A stretch of 64,000 nucleotides of DNA, taken from NCBI GenBank assembly GCA_946554335.1, contig CAMNSA010000010.1, positions 39,712 through 103,711 on the forward strand. The letters run 5' to 3'. Below the pieces are notes generated by a model. That model worked only from the letters and a program-made list of their open reading frames with translations, searched no databases and had not been told where the DNA came from. Source of the DNA: an uncultured Neglectibacter sp. GTDB taxonomy: Bacteria > Bacillota > Clostridia > Oscillospirales > Acutalibacteraceae. A program made the position numbers and the translations under genes. This document shows positions 26,272 through 33,480 of the stretch, one piece after another (the first letter of the stretch is position 1; the number at the start of each line of letters is the position of its first letter).

Positions 26272-27551
26272 TTGATTTGGTCCTCCTTTGTGGGAGAAAA
26301 CAGGGAGAGCTGCTCCGGTATTTCTAACTGGGCCCCGGAAAGCCCGCCCCGCTCGCTGATCGCCCCGGCGATGACCGCCGGATGATCCATGGGCAGAGGC
26401 GAGATGCTCTTTCCTCTGCACAGCAGGAAGAACCGCGCCCGTTTCAGCACAACTCCCAGCTTTTTAAGGGCGTCGAAATCGAGAGACGACTGCTTTCTGG
26501 CCACCATGATCCGCCTGGCGCTTTTCACCCCGATCCCCGGCACCCGCAAAAGCATTTCATAAGGCGCCCGGTTCACTTCCACAGGGAACTGGTCCATATG
26601 CCGCACCGCCCAGTTGCACTTGGGGTCCAAAAGCGGGTCAAAGTCCGGCGCGTTTTCCTCCAGGATCTCCTCCGCCCGAAAGCCATAGTACCTGAGAAGC
26701 CAATCGGCCTGATAGAGCCTATGCTCCCGCAAAAGGGGAACCGGCGTATTCTTCGCGGGGAGATTCCTGTCGTTTACCACCGGCAGATAGGCGGAGAAAA
26801 ATACCCTCTTCAGGGCGTATTTCCGGTAGAGGCCCTGGGTCAGCATTAAGATTTTCCGGTCTGTTTCCGGAGTAGCTCCCACGATCATCTGGGTAGACTG
26901 CCCTGCGGGCACAAAGTGAGGGGCGTGGCGGTATTTCACCATTGCTGCGCTGTGCTCCTGAATACCGTCGCGGATTTGCGCCATCGGAGAAAGGATTTTT
27001 TCCTTTGACTTCTGGGGGGCCAAAAGTGAAAGACTTTTTTCAGAGGGCAGCTCGATATTGACGCTCATCCTGTCCGCGTACAGCCCAAGTCTCTGGGTGA
27101 GGGCGGCGTCCGCTCCCGGAATAGCCTTGACATGGATATAGCCCCGAAACCCCTCCCGCTCTCTGAGAAGCTCCAGGACCTTGAGCATCCTTTCGCTGGT
27201 GTAATCCGCATTTTTCACCACGGCGGAGCTTAAAAACAGGCCCTCGATATAGTTTCTCCGGTAAAAATCAATGGTAAGGGAAACAAGCTCTTCCGGCGTA
27301 AAGGTGGCCCTTCGCACCTCGTTTTTCCTCCGGTTGACGCAGTAGCGGCAGTCAAAGGCGCAGTCGTTGCTCATCAACACCTTCAAAAGGGAAATGCAGC
27401 GCCCGTCCGCGGAAAAGCTGTGGCAGATCCCGCAGCTGACCGCACTGCCCAGCTTCCCCTTTTGTCCTGAGCGGTCCGTCCCGCTGGAGGTACAGGCCAC
27501 GTCATATTTGGCTGCGTCCGTTAAAATTTCCAGCTTTTCCAGTAAATCCAT
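26250..27551 (-). CDS. Putative DNA modification/repair radical SAM protein with helix-hairpin-helix (TIGR03916-like)
   Basis: The 433-residue protein has a radical SAM cluster motif CX3CX2C at residues 64-71 (CAFDCRYC), followed by VNRRKNEVRR and the barrel. A helix-hairpin-helix DNA-binding motif is near residues 335-345 (LRVPGIGVKSARRIM). The N-terminus has extra cysteines (ACTSSGTD, SCGICHSF) that may hold another cluster. The family is annotated only by context as DNA modification or repair. The ATG at 27551 has GGAGAAAAGT just upstream. It lies 38 nt after ridA and overlaps the next gene. Control by LexA through the dinB promoter is inferred from operon structure, since no other promoter is seen between the genes. 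Confidence 0.87.
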   Translation of the reverse strand: MDLLEKLEILTDAAKYDVACTSSGTDRSGQKGKLGSAVSCGICHSFSADGRCISLLKVLMSNDCAFDCRYCVNRRKNEVRRATFTPEELVSLTIDFYRRNYIEGLFLSSAVVKNADYTSERMLKVLELLREREGFRGYIHVKAIPGADAALTQRLGLYADRMSVNIELPSEKSLSLLAPQKSKEKILSPMAQIRDGIQEHSAAMVKYRHAPHFVPAGQSTQMIVGATPETDRKILMLTQGLYRKYALKRVFFSAYLPVVNDRNLPAKNTPVPLLREHRLYQADWLLRYYGFRAEEILEENAPDFDPLLDPKCNWAVRHMDQFPVEVNRAPYEMLLRVPGIGVKSARRIMVARKQSSLDFDALKKLGVVLKRARFFLLCRGKSISPLPMDHPAVIAGAISERGGLSGAQLEIPEQLSLFSPTKEDQIKCLTGQI

Positions 27552-27589
27552 ACTTTTCTCCTCTTTCCAGCGCCGGTGAAGGCAAAGGA

Positions 27590-27964
27590 TCAGTCCGGGC
27601 AGCAGGCGATGGCGTCTGCCTGAAACAGAAGAGAACCCTCTCTTCCACCGCCGGGAGCGGCAAATTCTGTCTGGATGGATTTTCGAACGGGATATTTCCC
27701 ATGGAAGCGCTCTTTGATCACCTTCTCCATCACGGGAATGTTCCACACATCCCGAAACAGGCAGTCCATCTGTACCACGTTTTCCAGTGTCAACCCGAAA
27801 AGATCCAGCCGCTGTTCCATCTGGTCGAAAGCGCCGTTTATCTGTTCCTCGATGGTTCCTCCCACATTGCCTGCGCAATACCCTAAAAAGCAGAAATTTC
27901 CCGCCTTGACAATGCCGGAATGTGCCCATTCCTCGTTGTGATCTTTCCTGACGATCTCATTCAT
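27590..27964 (-). CDS. RidA family protein
   Basis: The 124-residue protein shows the RidA/YjgF fold pattern: AGNFCFLGYCAGNVGGTIEEQI, LTLENVVQMDCLFRD and VRKSIQTEFAAPGGGREGSLLFQADAIA. The canonical IxxDxxARTR region is altered: the final E-type ligand region reads LLFQADAIAC without the usual invariant arginine segment. It may therefore be a non-deaminating subgroup. RidA enzymes remove reactive enamine/imine intermediates; why one belongs in a repair operon is unknown. Its start overlaps the dinB stop by 8 nt, so the two are translationally coupled. Confidence 0.85.
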   Translation of the reverse strand: MNEIVRKDHNEEWAHSGIVKAGNFCFLGYCAGNVGGTIEEQINGAFDQMEQRLDLFGLTLENVVQMDCLFRDVWNIPVMEKVIKERFHGKYPVRKSIQTEFAAPGGGREGSLLFQADAIACCPD

Positions 27965-29177
27965 GTCCGTGTCCTCCGCTGTTTTTACTTTCTTCCTTTC
28001 TTTTTGGATGCATCACCAAGGCCCGGGAAACGCTTTCCCGGCCAAATTTACCACGCACCGCGTCCACCGCTTTTTCCAGCTGTTCCCGGCGCTTTCTATC
28101 CTTTGCGTCGTCAAAAAAGCTGATCTGTCCCGCGTCATTTTCCGTGAGCTTTCCGGCGCGCACGCCCAAAAGCCGCACCGACCAGCGCTTGTTTTCCCGC
28201 CGGTAAAGCCCCAGCACTGCGGTGTACAGAGACTGGGAATCACAGGCGGGAGGGTCCAGCCTGCATTGCCGCTGAAACTCTTCAAAATCTCCGTTTCGCA
28301 CTGTCAGCTGGACCTCCCCGGCCTTCAGCCCCTGCTTTCTCAAGCCGGAGGCCACGGATTCCGAAAGGGAAAGCAGAGTGACCCGGATCTCCTCCTCCGT
28401 GGTGATGTCCCGGGGCAGCGTGACGCTGTGGCCGATGGACTTCGCCGGTTCGTGGTCATTTGCCGAGGCGACAGGGGAATCGTCCAGCCCCCGGGAATAT
28501 TTCCAAAGGCTTTCCCCCATGCGCCCCAACAGGCTTCGCATGGAGGAAAGCTCCATTTGAGCGATGTCGCCGATGGTATTTAATCCGTACTTTTTTAAGG
28601 TCCGTTTCGTGCTGGGGCCTACAAAGAGCAAGTCCTCGCAGGGCAGCTTCCAAATGATCGTCTCCATCTGAGCCCTGCCGAACACCGTAATGGCGTCCGG
28701 CTTTTTATAGTCGCTTCCCAGCTTGGCAAAAACCTTGTTGAAGGACACCCCGATAGACACCGTAAGCCCCAGCTCTTCCTTTACGGCCCGGCGGATCTGC
28801 TGGGCAATCTCATAGCCGTCTCCAAACAGCCTTTCGCTGTGATAGACATCCAGCCAGCACTCGTCCAACCCGAAGCTCTCCACCCGGTCCGTATAGCGGC
28901 AGTAGATCTCAAAGGCCCTTTTGGAATACTCCTGATACCGATCATGATGGGGCGGGCAGATCTGAAGCCCCGGGCACTTCCGCTGCGCCTGCCAGATAGG
29001 CTCCGCCGTTTTGACCCCCTTCGCTTTTGCAAGCATATTTTTCGCAAGGATAATACCGTGGCGGTTTTCCGGGTCTCCCGCCACCGCCATCGGCACGTCC
29101 TTATATTCCGGACAGAACAGGGTCTCTACCGAAGCGTAGAAGTTATTCATATCCACATGAAGGATCCCGTTTTCCAC
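27957..29177 (-). CDS. dinB: Y-family DNA polymerase (DNA polymerase IV, DinB-like)
   Basis: The 406-residue polymerase has the palm motifs VDMNNFYASVE (first catalytic Asp near residue 9) and FGLDECWLDV (Asp-Glu near 103), fingers and little-finger domains of normal length, and a clamp-binding QISFFDD near residue 360. It copies past damaged template bases. The start is a GTG at 29177 with GGAGG 8 nt upstream. The promoter (29213-29240) has one LexA box between -35 and -10 and a second just downstream, so induction in the SOS response is well supported by sequence. It is the first gene of a coupled operon with ridA and the radical SAM pair. Confidence 0.93.
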   Translation of the reverse strand: MENGILHVDMNNFYASVETLFCPEYKDVPMAVAGDPENRHGIILAKNMLAKAKGVKTAEPIWQAQRKCPGLQICPPHHDRYQEYSKRAFEIYCRYTDRVESFGLDECWLDVYHSERLFGDGYEIAQQIRRAVKEELGLTVSIGVSFNKVFAKLGSDYKKPDAITVFGRAQMETIIWKLPCEDLLFVGPSTKRTLKKYGLNTIGDIAQMELSSMRSLLGRMGESLWKYSRGLDDSPVASANDHEPAKSIGHSVTLPRDITTEEEIRVTLLSLSESVASGLRKQGLKAGEVQLTVRNGDFEEFQRQCRLDPPACDSQSLYTAVLGLYRRENKRWSVRLLGVRAGKLTENDAGQISFFDDAKDRKRREQLEKAVDAVRGKFGRESVSRALVMHPKRKEESKNSGGHGHE

Positions 29178-29193
29178 TGCGATTCCTCCAAAT

Positions 29194-29207
29194 CAAACAT
29201 GTGTTCG
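29194..29207 (-). promoter_or_regulatory. LexA (SOS) box, downstream copy
   Basis: On the minus strand CGAACACATGTTTG matches the Gram-positive LexA consensus CGAAC-RNRY-GTTYG with at most one deviation. It lies between the predicted transcription start and the dinB ribosome binding site. Confidence 0.8.
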
Positions 29208-29212
29208 CTCTT

Positions 29213-29240
29213 ATTATAGAACATTTGTTCTAAAAGTCAA
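29213..29240 (-). promoter_or_regulatory. SOS-controlled promoter of the dinB operon
   Basis: TTGACT (29235-29240), a 16-bp spacer and TATAAT (29213-29218) on the minus strand. The spacer is almost wholly occupied by a LexA box, so LexA and RNA polymerase would exclude each other. Confidence 0.85.
29218..29231. promoter_or_regulatory. LexA (SOS) box within the dinB promoter
   Basis: AGAACATTTGTTCT has perfect GAAC-N4-GTTC arms. It lies between -35 and -10 of the dinB promoter and about 55 bp upstream of the divergent promoter at 29285-29313, too far to overlap it. Confidence 0.9.
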
Positions 29241-29284
29241 GCAGAAATTTCTTCCAGTCTCCCCGGCAGCCTTCGGTAAAGAGG

Positions 29285-29313
29285 TTGACAGGCGCGGCGG
29301 CCTTTGCTATACT
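29285..29313 (+). promoter_or_regulatory. Consensus-like promoter of a small transcription unit
   Basis: TTGACA (29285-29290), 17-bp spacer, TATACT (29308-29313): one of the best promoter matches in the window, pointing away from dinB. Confidence 0.75.
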
Positions 29314-29343
29314 GAGGACGAAAACAGAGAGGGGGCGGACAAA

Positions 29344-29403
29344 ATGAAGCGAAACGATGCCTTGCGACAGGAAGCTGCAAAGTCCGCCATGAAACAGCGA
29401 TAG
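29344..29403 (+). CDS. Small ORF encoding a 19-residue basic peptide (possible small protein or leader)
   Basis: The ORF MKRNDALRQEAAKSAMKQR has an AGAGGGGGCGG ribosome binding site, a consensus promoter 30 nt upstream and an intrinsic terminator 30 nt downstream (29433-29475), so the 165-nt unit looks complete. The peptide is basic, has no hydrophobic segment, and would form an amphipathic helix. It does not resemble SOS-induced toxins such as TisB, which are membrane peptides. It could be a real small protein, a regulatory RNA with an incidental ORF, or a leader for the GNAT gene at 29536. I do not recognise any homologue. Confidence 0.4.
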   Translation: MKRNDALRQEAAKSAMKQR

Positions 29404-29432
29404 CCCGCTGTTTTTCCAAAAGCTGATTTTGT

Positions 29433-29475
29433 AAATCGACACTTCTGTCAAGTGCAGGAGCGTCGATTTTTTATT
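29433..29475 (+). terminator. Terminator of the small transcription unit
   Basis: AAATCGAC (29433-29440) pairs with GTCGATTT (29462-29469), with an inner CACTT/AAGTG stem, followed by TTTTATTTT. Confidence 0.8.
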
Positions 29476-29535
29476 TTATCTTTAGAATCGAGGGATGCTA
29501 TGACGGCTTAAAAAATCAGACTTTAGGAGGTATTT

Positions 29536-29991
29536 ATGACAGAAATTCATCTCATCACACGAGATCATCCCCTTTGGCGGGAAACGATCTCTCTGGCAAA
29601 AAACTGCTCCTGGCGGGCCGGTCCTATGCTGGCAGAGAGAATGGAGCGAGACGCTTTTCAAGATTGGGAACGGGTGTGCTGCGCCACTGTCGGCGATCAG
29701 GTCGCGGGGTTCTGCACCTTTTGTGAGCGGGACGAGCTTCCGGAAGATCAGCTCTTTACTCCCTTTATCGGATTTGTCTTTGTTGAGGAACCTTATCGGG
29801 GAAATCGTATTTCTCAGCAGATGATCCGGCGCGTTCTGCGTTACGCCGGAGAGCTGGGCTATGAAAAGGTCTACCTCATGAGTGGGGAGCGGGGCCTTTA
29901 CGAAAAGTATGGGTTTGTCAAGCTGGGAGAGCTGGAAACCGTTTACGGCACGACAGACCAACTGTTTGTAAGGTCCACTCTCAGCAATTAA
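29536..29991 (+). CDS. GNAT family N-acetyltransferase
   Basis: The 151-residue protein has the GNAT acetyl-CoA binding block FVEEPYRGNRISQQMIRRVL (motif A with the R/Q-x-x-G-x-S/I loop) and a YEKYGFVKLGE C-terminal strand. It transfers an acetyl group from acetyl-CoA to an amine; the acceptor cannot be told. AGGAGGTATTT lies directly before the ATG. It follows the terminator of the small unit, so it needs its own promoter or read-through. A strong hairpin terminator follows. Confidence 0.9.
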   Translation: MTEIHLITRDHPLWRETISLAKNCSWRAGPMLAERMERDAFQDWERVCCATVGDQVAGFCTFCERDELPEDQLFTPFIGFVFVEEPYRGNRISQQMIRRVLRYAGELGYEKVYLMSGERGLYEKYGFVKLGELETVYGTTDQLFVRSTLSN

Positions 29992-30009
29992 AAAACAGGC
30001 AAGACAAAA

Positions 30010-30044
30010 GGGAACGAATGAGGCTAACCTCATTCGTTCCCTTT
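30010..30044 (+). terminator. Terminator after the GNAT gene
   Basis: GGGAACGAATGAGG and CCTCATTCGTTCCC form a 14-bp perfect stem with loop CTAA, followed by TTTC. Confidence 0.8.
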
Positions 30045-30084
30045 CACTTTAACTCTTAGATTTCCCTTGGGATAAGAAAAGCTG

Positions 30085-30535
30085 GCAGGAGAAATAAGCT
30101 TTCGGTATCCCTCCCTCAGTCAGCCTGACGCTGCCAGCGTCTCGCCTGCCGGCTCGGGCGGGTCAGAACGATTGCCACCGGCAATCTTCCCCCCCCCCCA
30201 CAGGGACATACTCACTCCTTGGCTCCCCCATAGGGGGAGCCAAGGAGTGACTGCAAATTTCTGCTCGGTTTGCTTGAGGAAACATAAGCTGCGAACCGCA
30301 AAAAAACTCTTACCTCTCCCTCTGGGGCGCTGGTCTCCGGTGGAGACCGTTCAGCGCTGACCGAAGCGCCCCTTTCCTTAGCCCCCCTTGGGATAAGGGG
30401 GGCTGTCAGCGAAGCTGACTGGGGGGATAGAGCTTTTGACTTTAAGACAGTTGATCCCCTCAGTCACGGCAAAGCCGTGACTGAGGGGATCAACTTTTAG
30501 CCTCCTCTGTGTAAGAGGAGGCTAAAGAGAAACAA
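30085..30535. repeat. Composite intergenic repeat block 3
   Basis: Shared modules are TCTCGCCTGCCGGCTCGGGC (about 30140), GATTGCCACCGGCAATC (30169-30185) followed by a run of nine C, CTCCCCCATAGGGGGAGCCAA, and CTGTCAGCGAAGCTGACTGG (about 30402). A distinctive inner dyad is TCCCCTCAGTCACGGC with GCCGTGACTGAGGGGA (30454-30490). The gap 29992-30687 contains no other recognisable gene. Confidence 0.8.
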
Positions 30536-30687
30536 ACTGCGAAGCCCAGGCGATATGCTGATCTGATTAAAGATCGGCAAGAGAGTTTTCAGAAAACAGA
30601 AATGCTGATACTACAACCGGTATTCCAGTTTTCTATATTGTAAGAAGCTGGTTTTCCCGTATCTTTTTAACATGATACACATGTATA

Positions 30688-30996
30688 TTAATTCATATTT
30701 TTAAGCAAATCTCTAATAATTTGCTTTTGTTGCAGATTTAACGCAGACCAGTTATCTAACATATCTTTTTGCTCAGGGGTAAGTGATATTGCATCGCTAC
30801 CCTCTGCAAAAAACTGAGATAAGGTAATGCCCAATCCTTTGCAAACTTTATCCAAAGTCCGAATGGTCGGTGTTTGATTTTTTCGATACCATGTTGATAT
30901 GGTTGACTGTGATAGTCCACAGTGTTTTGCTAACTCATATTCATTCCAACCACGTTCTAATCGTAATCTTGTAATTTCTGCAAGCACATTTTTCAT
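30688..30996 (-). CDS. XRE family helix-turn-helix regulator
   Basis: The 102-residue protein has an N-terminal Cro/CI-type helix-turn-helix (WNEYELAKHCGLSQSTISTW, residues 17-36), then KVCKGLGITLSQFF and a short helical C-terminus ending in LNLQQKQIIRDLLKNM. Such regulators are common on mobile and accessory segments. It is divergent from the unknown gene at 31206, and dyad operators lie in the 209-bp gap. Its DNA is clearly richer in A+T than the flanking core genes, suggesting transfer. The ATG at 30996 follows GGTGATGGG. Confidence 0.9.
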   Translation of the reverse strand: MKNVLAEITRLRLERGWNEYELAKHCGLSQSTISTWYRKNQTPTIRTLDKVCKGLGITLSQFFAEGSDAISLTPEQKDMLDNWSALNLQQKQIIRDLLKNMN

Positions 30997-31024
30997 AATC
31001 CCATCACCCGCACTCTTTCGCTAG

Positions 31025-31085
31025 TACGAATATTATACTTCGTAACATCGTTGACTTATAGTTTGTTATAAAGTATAATTTATAC
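31025..31085. promoter_or_regulatory. Divergent promoter region with two dyad operators
   Basis: On the plus strand TTGACT (31051-31056), 17 bp, TATAAT (31074-31079) reads toward the gene at 31206. TACGAA-N8-TTCGTA (31025-31044) covers a minus-strand TATAAT (31032-31037) that would serve the XRE gene. GTATAA-T-TTATAC (31073-31085) overlaps the plus-strand -10. The arrangement suits a regulator that represses both directions. Confidence 0.65.
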
Positions 31086-31205
31086 GGTTTAAAACACTAT
31101 TGTCATTCCTTACCGCTATGGTAAGAGAGGGCGGATAACGGAAATGAATACGATAATTGTTGAAATCCTCAGTAAGAGGAGCACTGCGTAAAGAGGTACA
31201 GCATT

Positions 31206-32195
31206 ATGTACATAGATACGACAACAGGGCGGGGCTGTGCCCTGAGCATCGCTTCAAAAACCGTCACCAGAAAACTGGTCGCTGATGGTATTGTAGGGAA
31301 GGTGATCGCAAAAAAGCCTCGCTATAACGACTGTATGCTGCTCCGGGTGGTTAACTATGGGAACGGTTGGATATACGTCGACTGGTACTTCACTGACGAA
31401 CCGGAAAAACAGCCGCTGTGGGTTCCGTCTTTCATTGACGCAGAGCTGTGGAAACGGGCGACCGATAAATTCCATATCGACGAGAGATTGGACGACAATA
31501 TAGCGGAATATCTGCTCCCTCAAATGGAGGAATACCTGCAAAGCCTTTCTGATACGGACCTCGTTTCCATGACAAGAGATTTCCTGATAAAGCACGGAAT
31601 CATTGATACGCCCGTCTCTCAGCGAAGGGGAAAAACATATTATTTCAACGAAAACGAAGTGTATTGCGTGGATGGGAAATCGGAACGGTTTCCCTATGAG
31701 AGACGAATCAGGTATGGACTGTTCAAAGTTGACTGTGAACCCCACTTTAACGGGAATGTCTGGAGCAAAGCTGTTTCACAGTTTGAGGTGGGAATGACGC
31801 TGAAGGAGTGCATCGGCATTTTTCTTCAGACGAAGCTGACCTATCATGTCCCGCGGGAGCTTTCTCCTGTTGACTGTCTAATACAGTACATTGCGCCGCC
31901 TGTCTATGAGCGCGCTCCGGAGAACGGCAATGAATCCACCTTTGACTACATCCGCATTACCGTAGGCCTTCCCCGCTGCCGGTTTGATTCGTGGGAGGCC
32001 CTGCGGAAAGAAGTGCAAAAGTACCGGCATGAAATCTACCGGCGGGCGGTTCAACGGCTGAAGGATGACAGTCGGTTCAGGAAATATGGCGTGCCGGTCA
32101 ACTGTCTCAGGCTGAGTAATGCCACACTGCTGCGCGACTTTTCAATAGAGCTTCTGTTTGAGCTGAAGGCTGATATCAGCGGTGAATTAAGCTGA
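31206..32195 (+). CDS. Protein of unknown function (329 aa)
   Basis: I do not recognise this protein. It is soluble, with no signal peptide or membrane helix. The N-terminal third is beta-rich with basic patches (TVTRKLVADGIVGKVIAKKP, NYGNGWIYVDWYF). A middle acidic helical part (DDNIAEYLLPQMEEYLQSL) follows, then a C-terminal part with aromatic and charged residues (REVQ-type helix EALRKEVQKYRHEIYRRAVQ). AAAGAGGTACAGC lies before the ATG. A 15-codon ORF with a weak ribosome binding site sits upstream (31144-31191). It is divergent from an XRE regulator with shared operators and lies between two repeat blocks, so an accessory, possibly defence or mobile-element role is plausible but unproven. 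Confidence 0.75.
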   Translation: MYIDTTTGRGCALSIASKTVTRKLVADGIVGKVIAKKPRYNDCMLLRVVNYGNGWIYVDWYFTDEPEKQPLWVPSFIDAELWKRATDKFHIDERLDDNIAEYLLPQMEEYLQSLSDTDLVSMTRDFLIKHGIIDTPVSQRRGKTYYFNENEVYCVDGKSERFPYERRIRYGLFKVDCEPHFNGNVWSKAVSQFEVGMTLKECIGIFLQTKLTYHVPRELSPVDCLIQYIAPPVYERAPENGNESTFDYIRITVGLPRCRFDSWEALRKEVQKYRHEIYRRAVQRLKDDSRFRKYGVPVNCLRLSNATLLRDFSIELLFELKADISGELS

Positions 32196-32204
32196 AACGA
32201 TTTA

Positions 32205-32480
32205 TTTGAGAGACAAAAAGGCTCCTCTTGATAAAAAGAAGGAGAGCTGTCAGCGAAGCTGACTGAAGAGTCGAAAACAATAAGTTCTTTAAATGACAAT
32301 CCCTCCGCCGCGGCCATGCCGCGCCACCTCCCCTTATAAATAAGGGGAGGCAAAATAGGGACCAAGGGGAGACTTAGGGTCTTAAGCTTCTTCTAACAAC
32401 TAAATTCTAACAGCTAACAACTAAAACAAAAAGGCTCCCCACCGGGGAGCCTTTTCTAACGACTAATATCTGATATCTAA
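32205..32480. repeat. Composite intergenic repeat block 4
   Basis: It contains CTGTCAGCGAAGCTGACTGA (about 32248), a GCCGCGGCCATGCCGCGCCA module (about 32308), TTCTAACAACTAAATTCTAAC-type words (from about 32392) and the shared end word TCTAACGACTAATATC (32455-32470). It lacks the long CCGGCTCGG modules and looks like a short variant. Confidence 0.8.
32429..32455. terminator. Terminator for the YitT gene within repeat block 4
   Basis: AAAAGGCTCCCC and GGGGAGCCTTTT form a 12-bp stem with loop ACC. On the minus strand it is followed by TGTTTT, just after the YitT stop. Confidence 0.8.
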
Positions 32481-32486
32481 CAACTT

Positions 32487-33383
32487 TCAGGCATCCAGCT
32501 CGCGGCTGCCGTGGAAGATGTCCGCAACCACGGAAATCGTCACATAGGCGTTTTCATCTGTAGATTTGATCACCGCTTTCATTTTGACAATCTGGAAGGT
32601 ATTGATCACAGCGTACAGCACGGTCTTTTTCTCTTTGGAATAATATCCCTTCGCCTCGATCAATGTCAGCCCGATCTTAAACTGGTCGGAAAGCGCTTTG
32701 GCGACCTCATCCGGCTTTGTCGTGATGATCATAGCCGCTTTCTCACTGTCCAGCCCGTCCACAACAAAGTCAACTGTTTTTGAAGCCGCCGCATAGGTGA
32801 CAACCGAGTATAAGGGGAGGATCCAGCTGCCGATCACGATCCCGCAAAGGGCGTAAAGGATCACATTGTAGATCATCATAAAGGTGCCGATGGAGATTCC
32901 CAGCTTTTTTGCGAGAACAACGGCGACCACCTCGATCCCGTCCATTGCCCCGCCGTACCGAATGGCGGCTCCGCTTCCGATCCCGGAAATAATGCCGCCG
33001 AAAATAGCGCACAAAAACAGATCGGTCCCCGCCAGAGGGGAGGCGATGCTGACGTCGATGGGCAGGACGTCCGTGATCAGCCACGCCGTGACGGCATAGA
33101 CCACCACCGCAAAAATTGCGTACACGGTAAAAACCGCGCCCTGCCTCTTCAGCCCATACAGAAACAGCGGTATGTTTAACACCAGCAGGAACATGGAGAG
33201 GGAAAACATTTCCGGTGTGATCTGCGACAGCAAAATAGACGTTCCGGAGATCCCGCTGTCATACAGCTGCACCGGCGCGATAAAAACAGTAACGCCTATG
33301 GCGTTGATCACTCCGGCCAAAAACAGAAACAGGAAATTGACCGGAGAATACTGATGCAAAATCTTCTTCAGCTTTTCTCTCAT
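32487..33383 (-). CDS. YitT family membrane protein
   Basis: The 298-residue protein has five to six membrane helices (FLFLFLAGVINAIGVTVF, GTDLFLCAIFGGIISGIGSG) with the glycine-rich core GGIISGIGSGAAIRYGGAMDG typical of the family. A C-terminal cytoplasmic DUF2179-type domain of about 85 residues follows (AAMIITTKPDEVAKALSDQ onward). Family members are widespread in Firmicutes and have no agreed function. GGGAGGG lies 9 nt before the ATG, and a terminator follows immediately. Confidence 0.92.
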   Translation of the reverse strand: MREKLKKILHQYSPVNFLFLFLAGVINAIGVTVFIAPVQLYDSGISGTSILLSQITPEMFSLSMFLLVLNIPLFLYGLKRQGAVFTVYAIFAVVVYAVTAWLITDVLPIDVSIASPLAGTDLFLCAIFGGIISGIGSGAAIRYGGAMDGIEVVAVVLAKKLGISIGTFMMIYNVILYALCGIVIGSWILPLYSVVTYAAASKTVDFVVDGLDSEKAAMIITTKPDEVAKALSDQFKIGLTLIEAKGYYSKEKKTVLYAVINTFQIVKMKAVIKSTDENAYVTISVVADIFHGSRELDA

Positions 33384-33480
33384 ATGAGCATCCCTCCCAC
33401 AGCAAAGTATTTCGTATCAAATATACGGCGGGTCTGCCGTATCTGCTACCGCCAAAGAGAAAGGACCTTCCGGTAGATCA

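Noticed and set aside
29285..29313. LexA control of the small transcription unit
   Set aside because: The nearest LexA box ends 54 bp upstream of its -35 and does not overlap the promoter, so direct repression is not supported.
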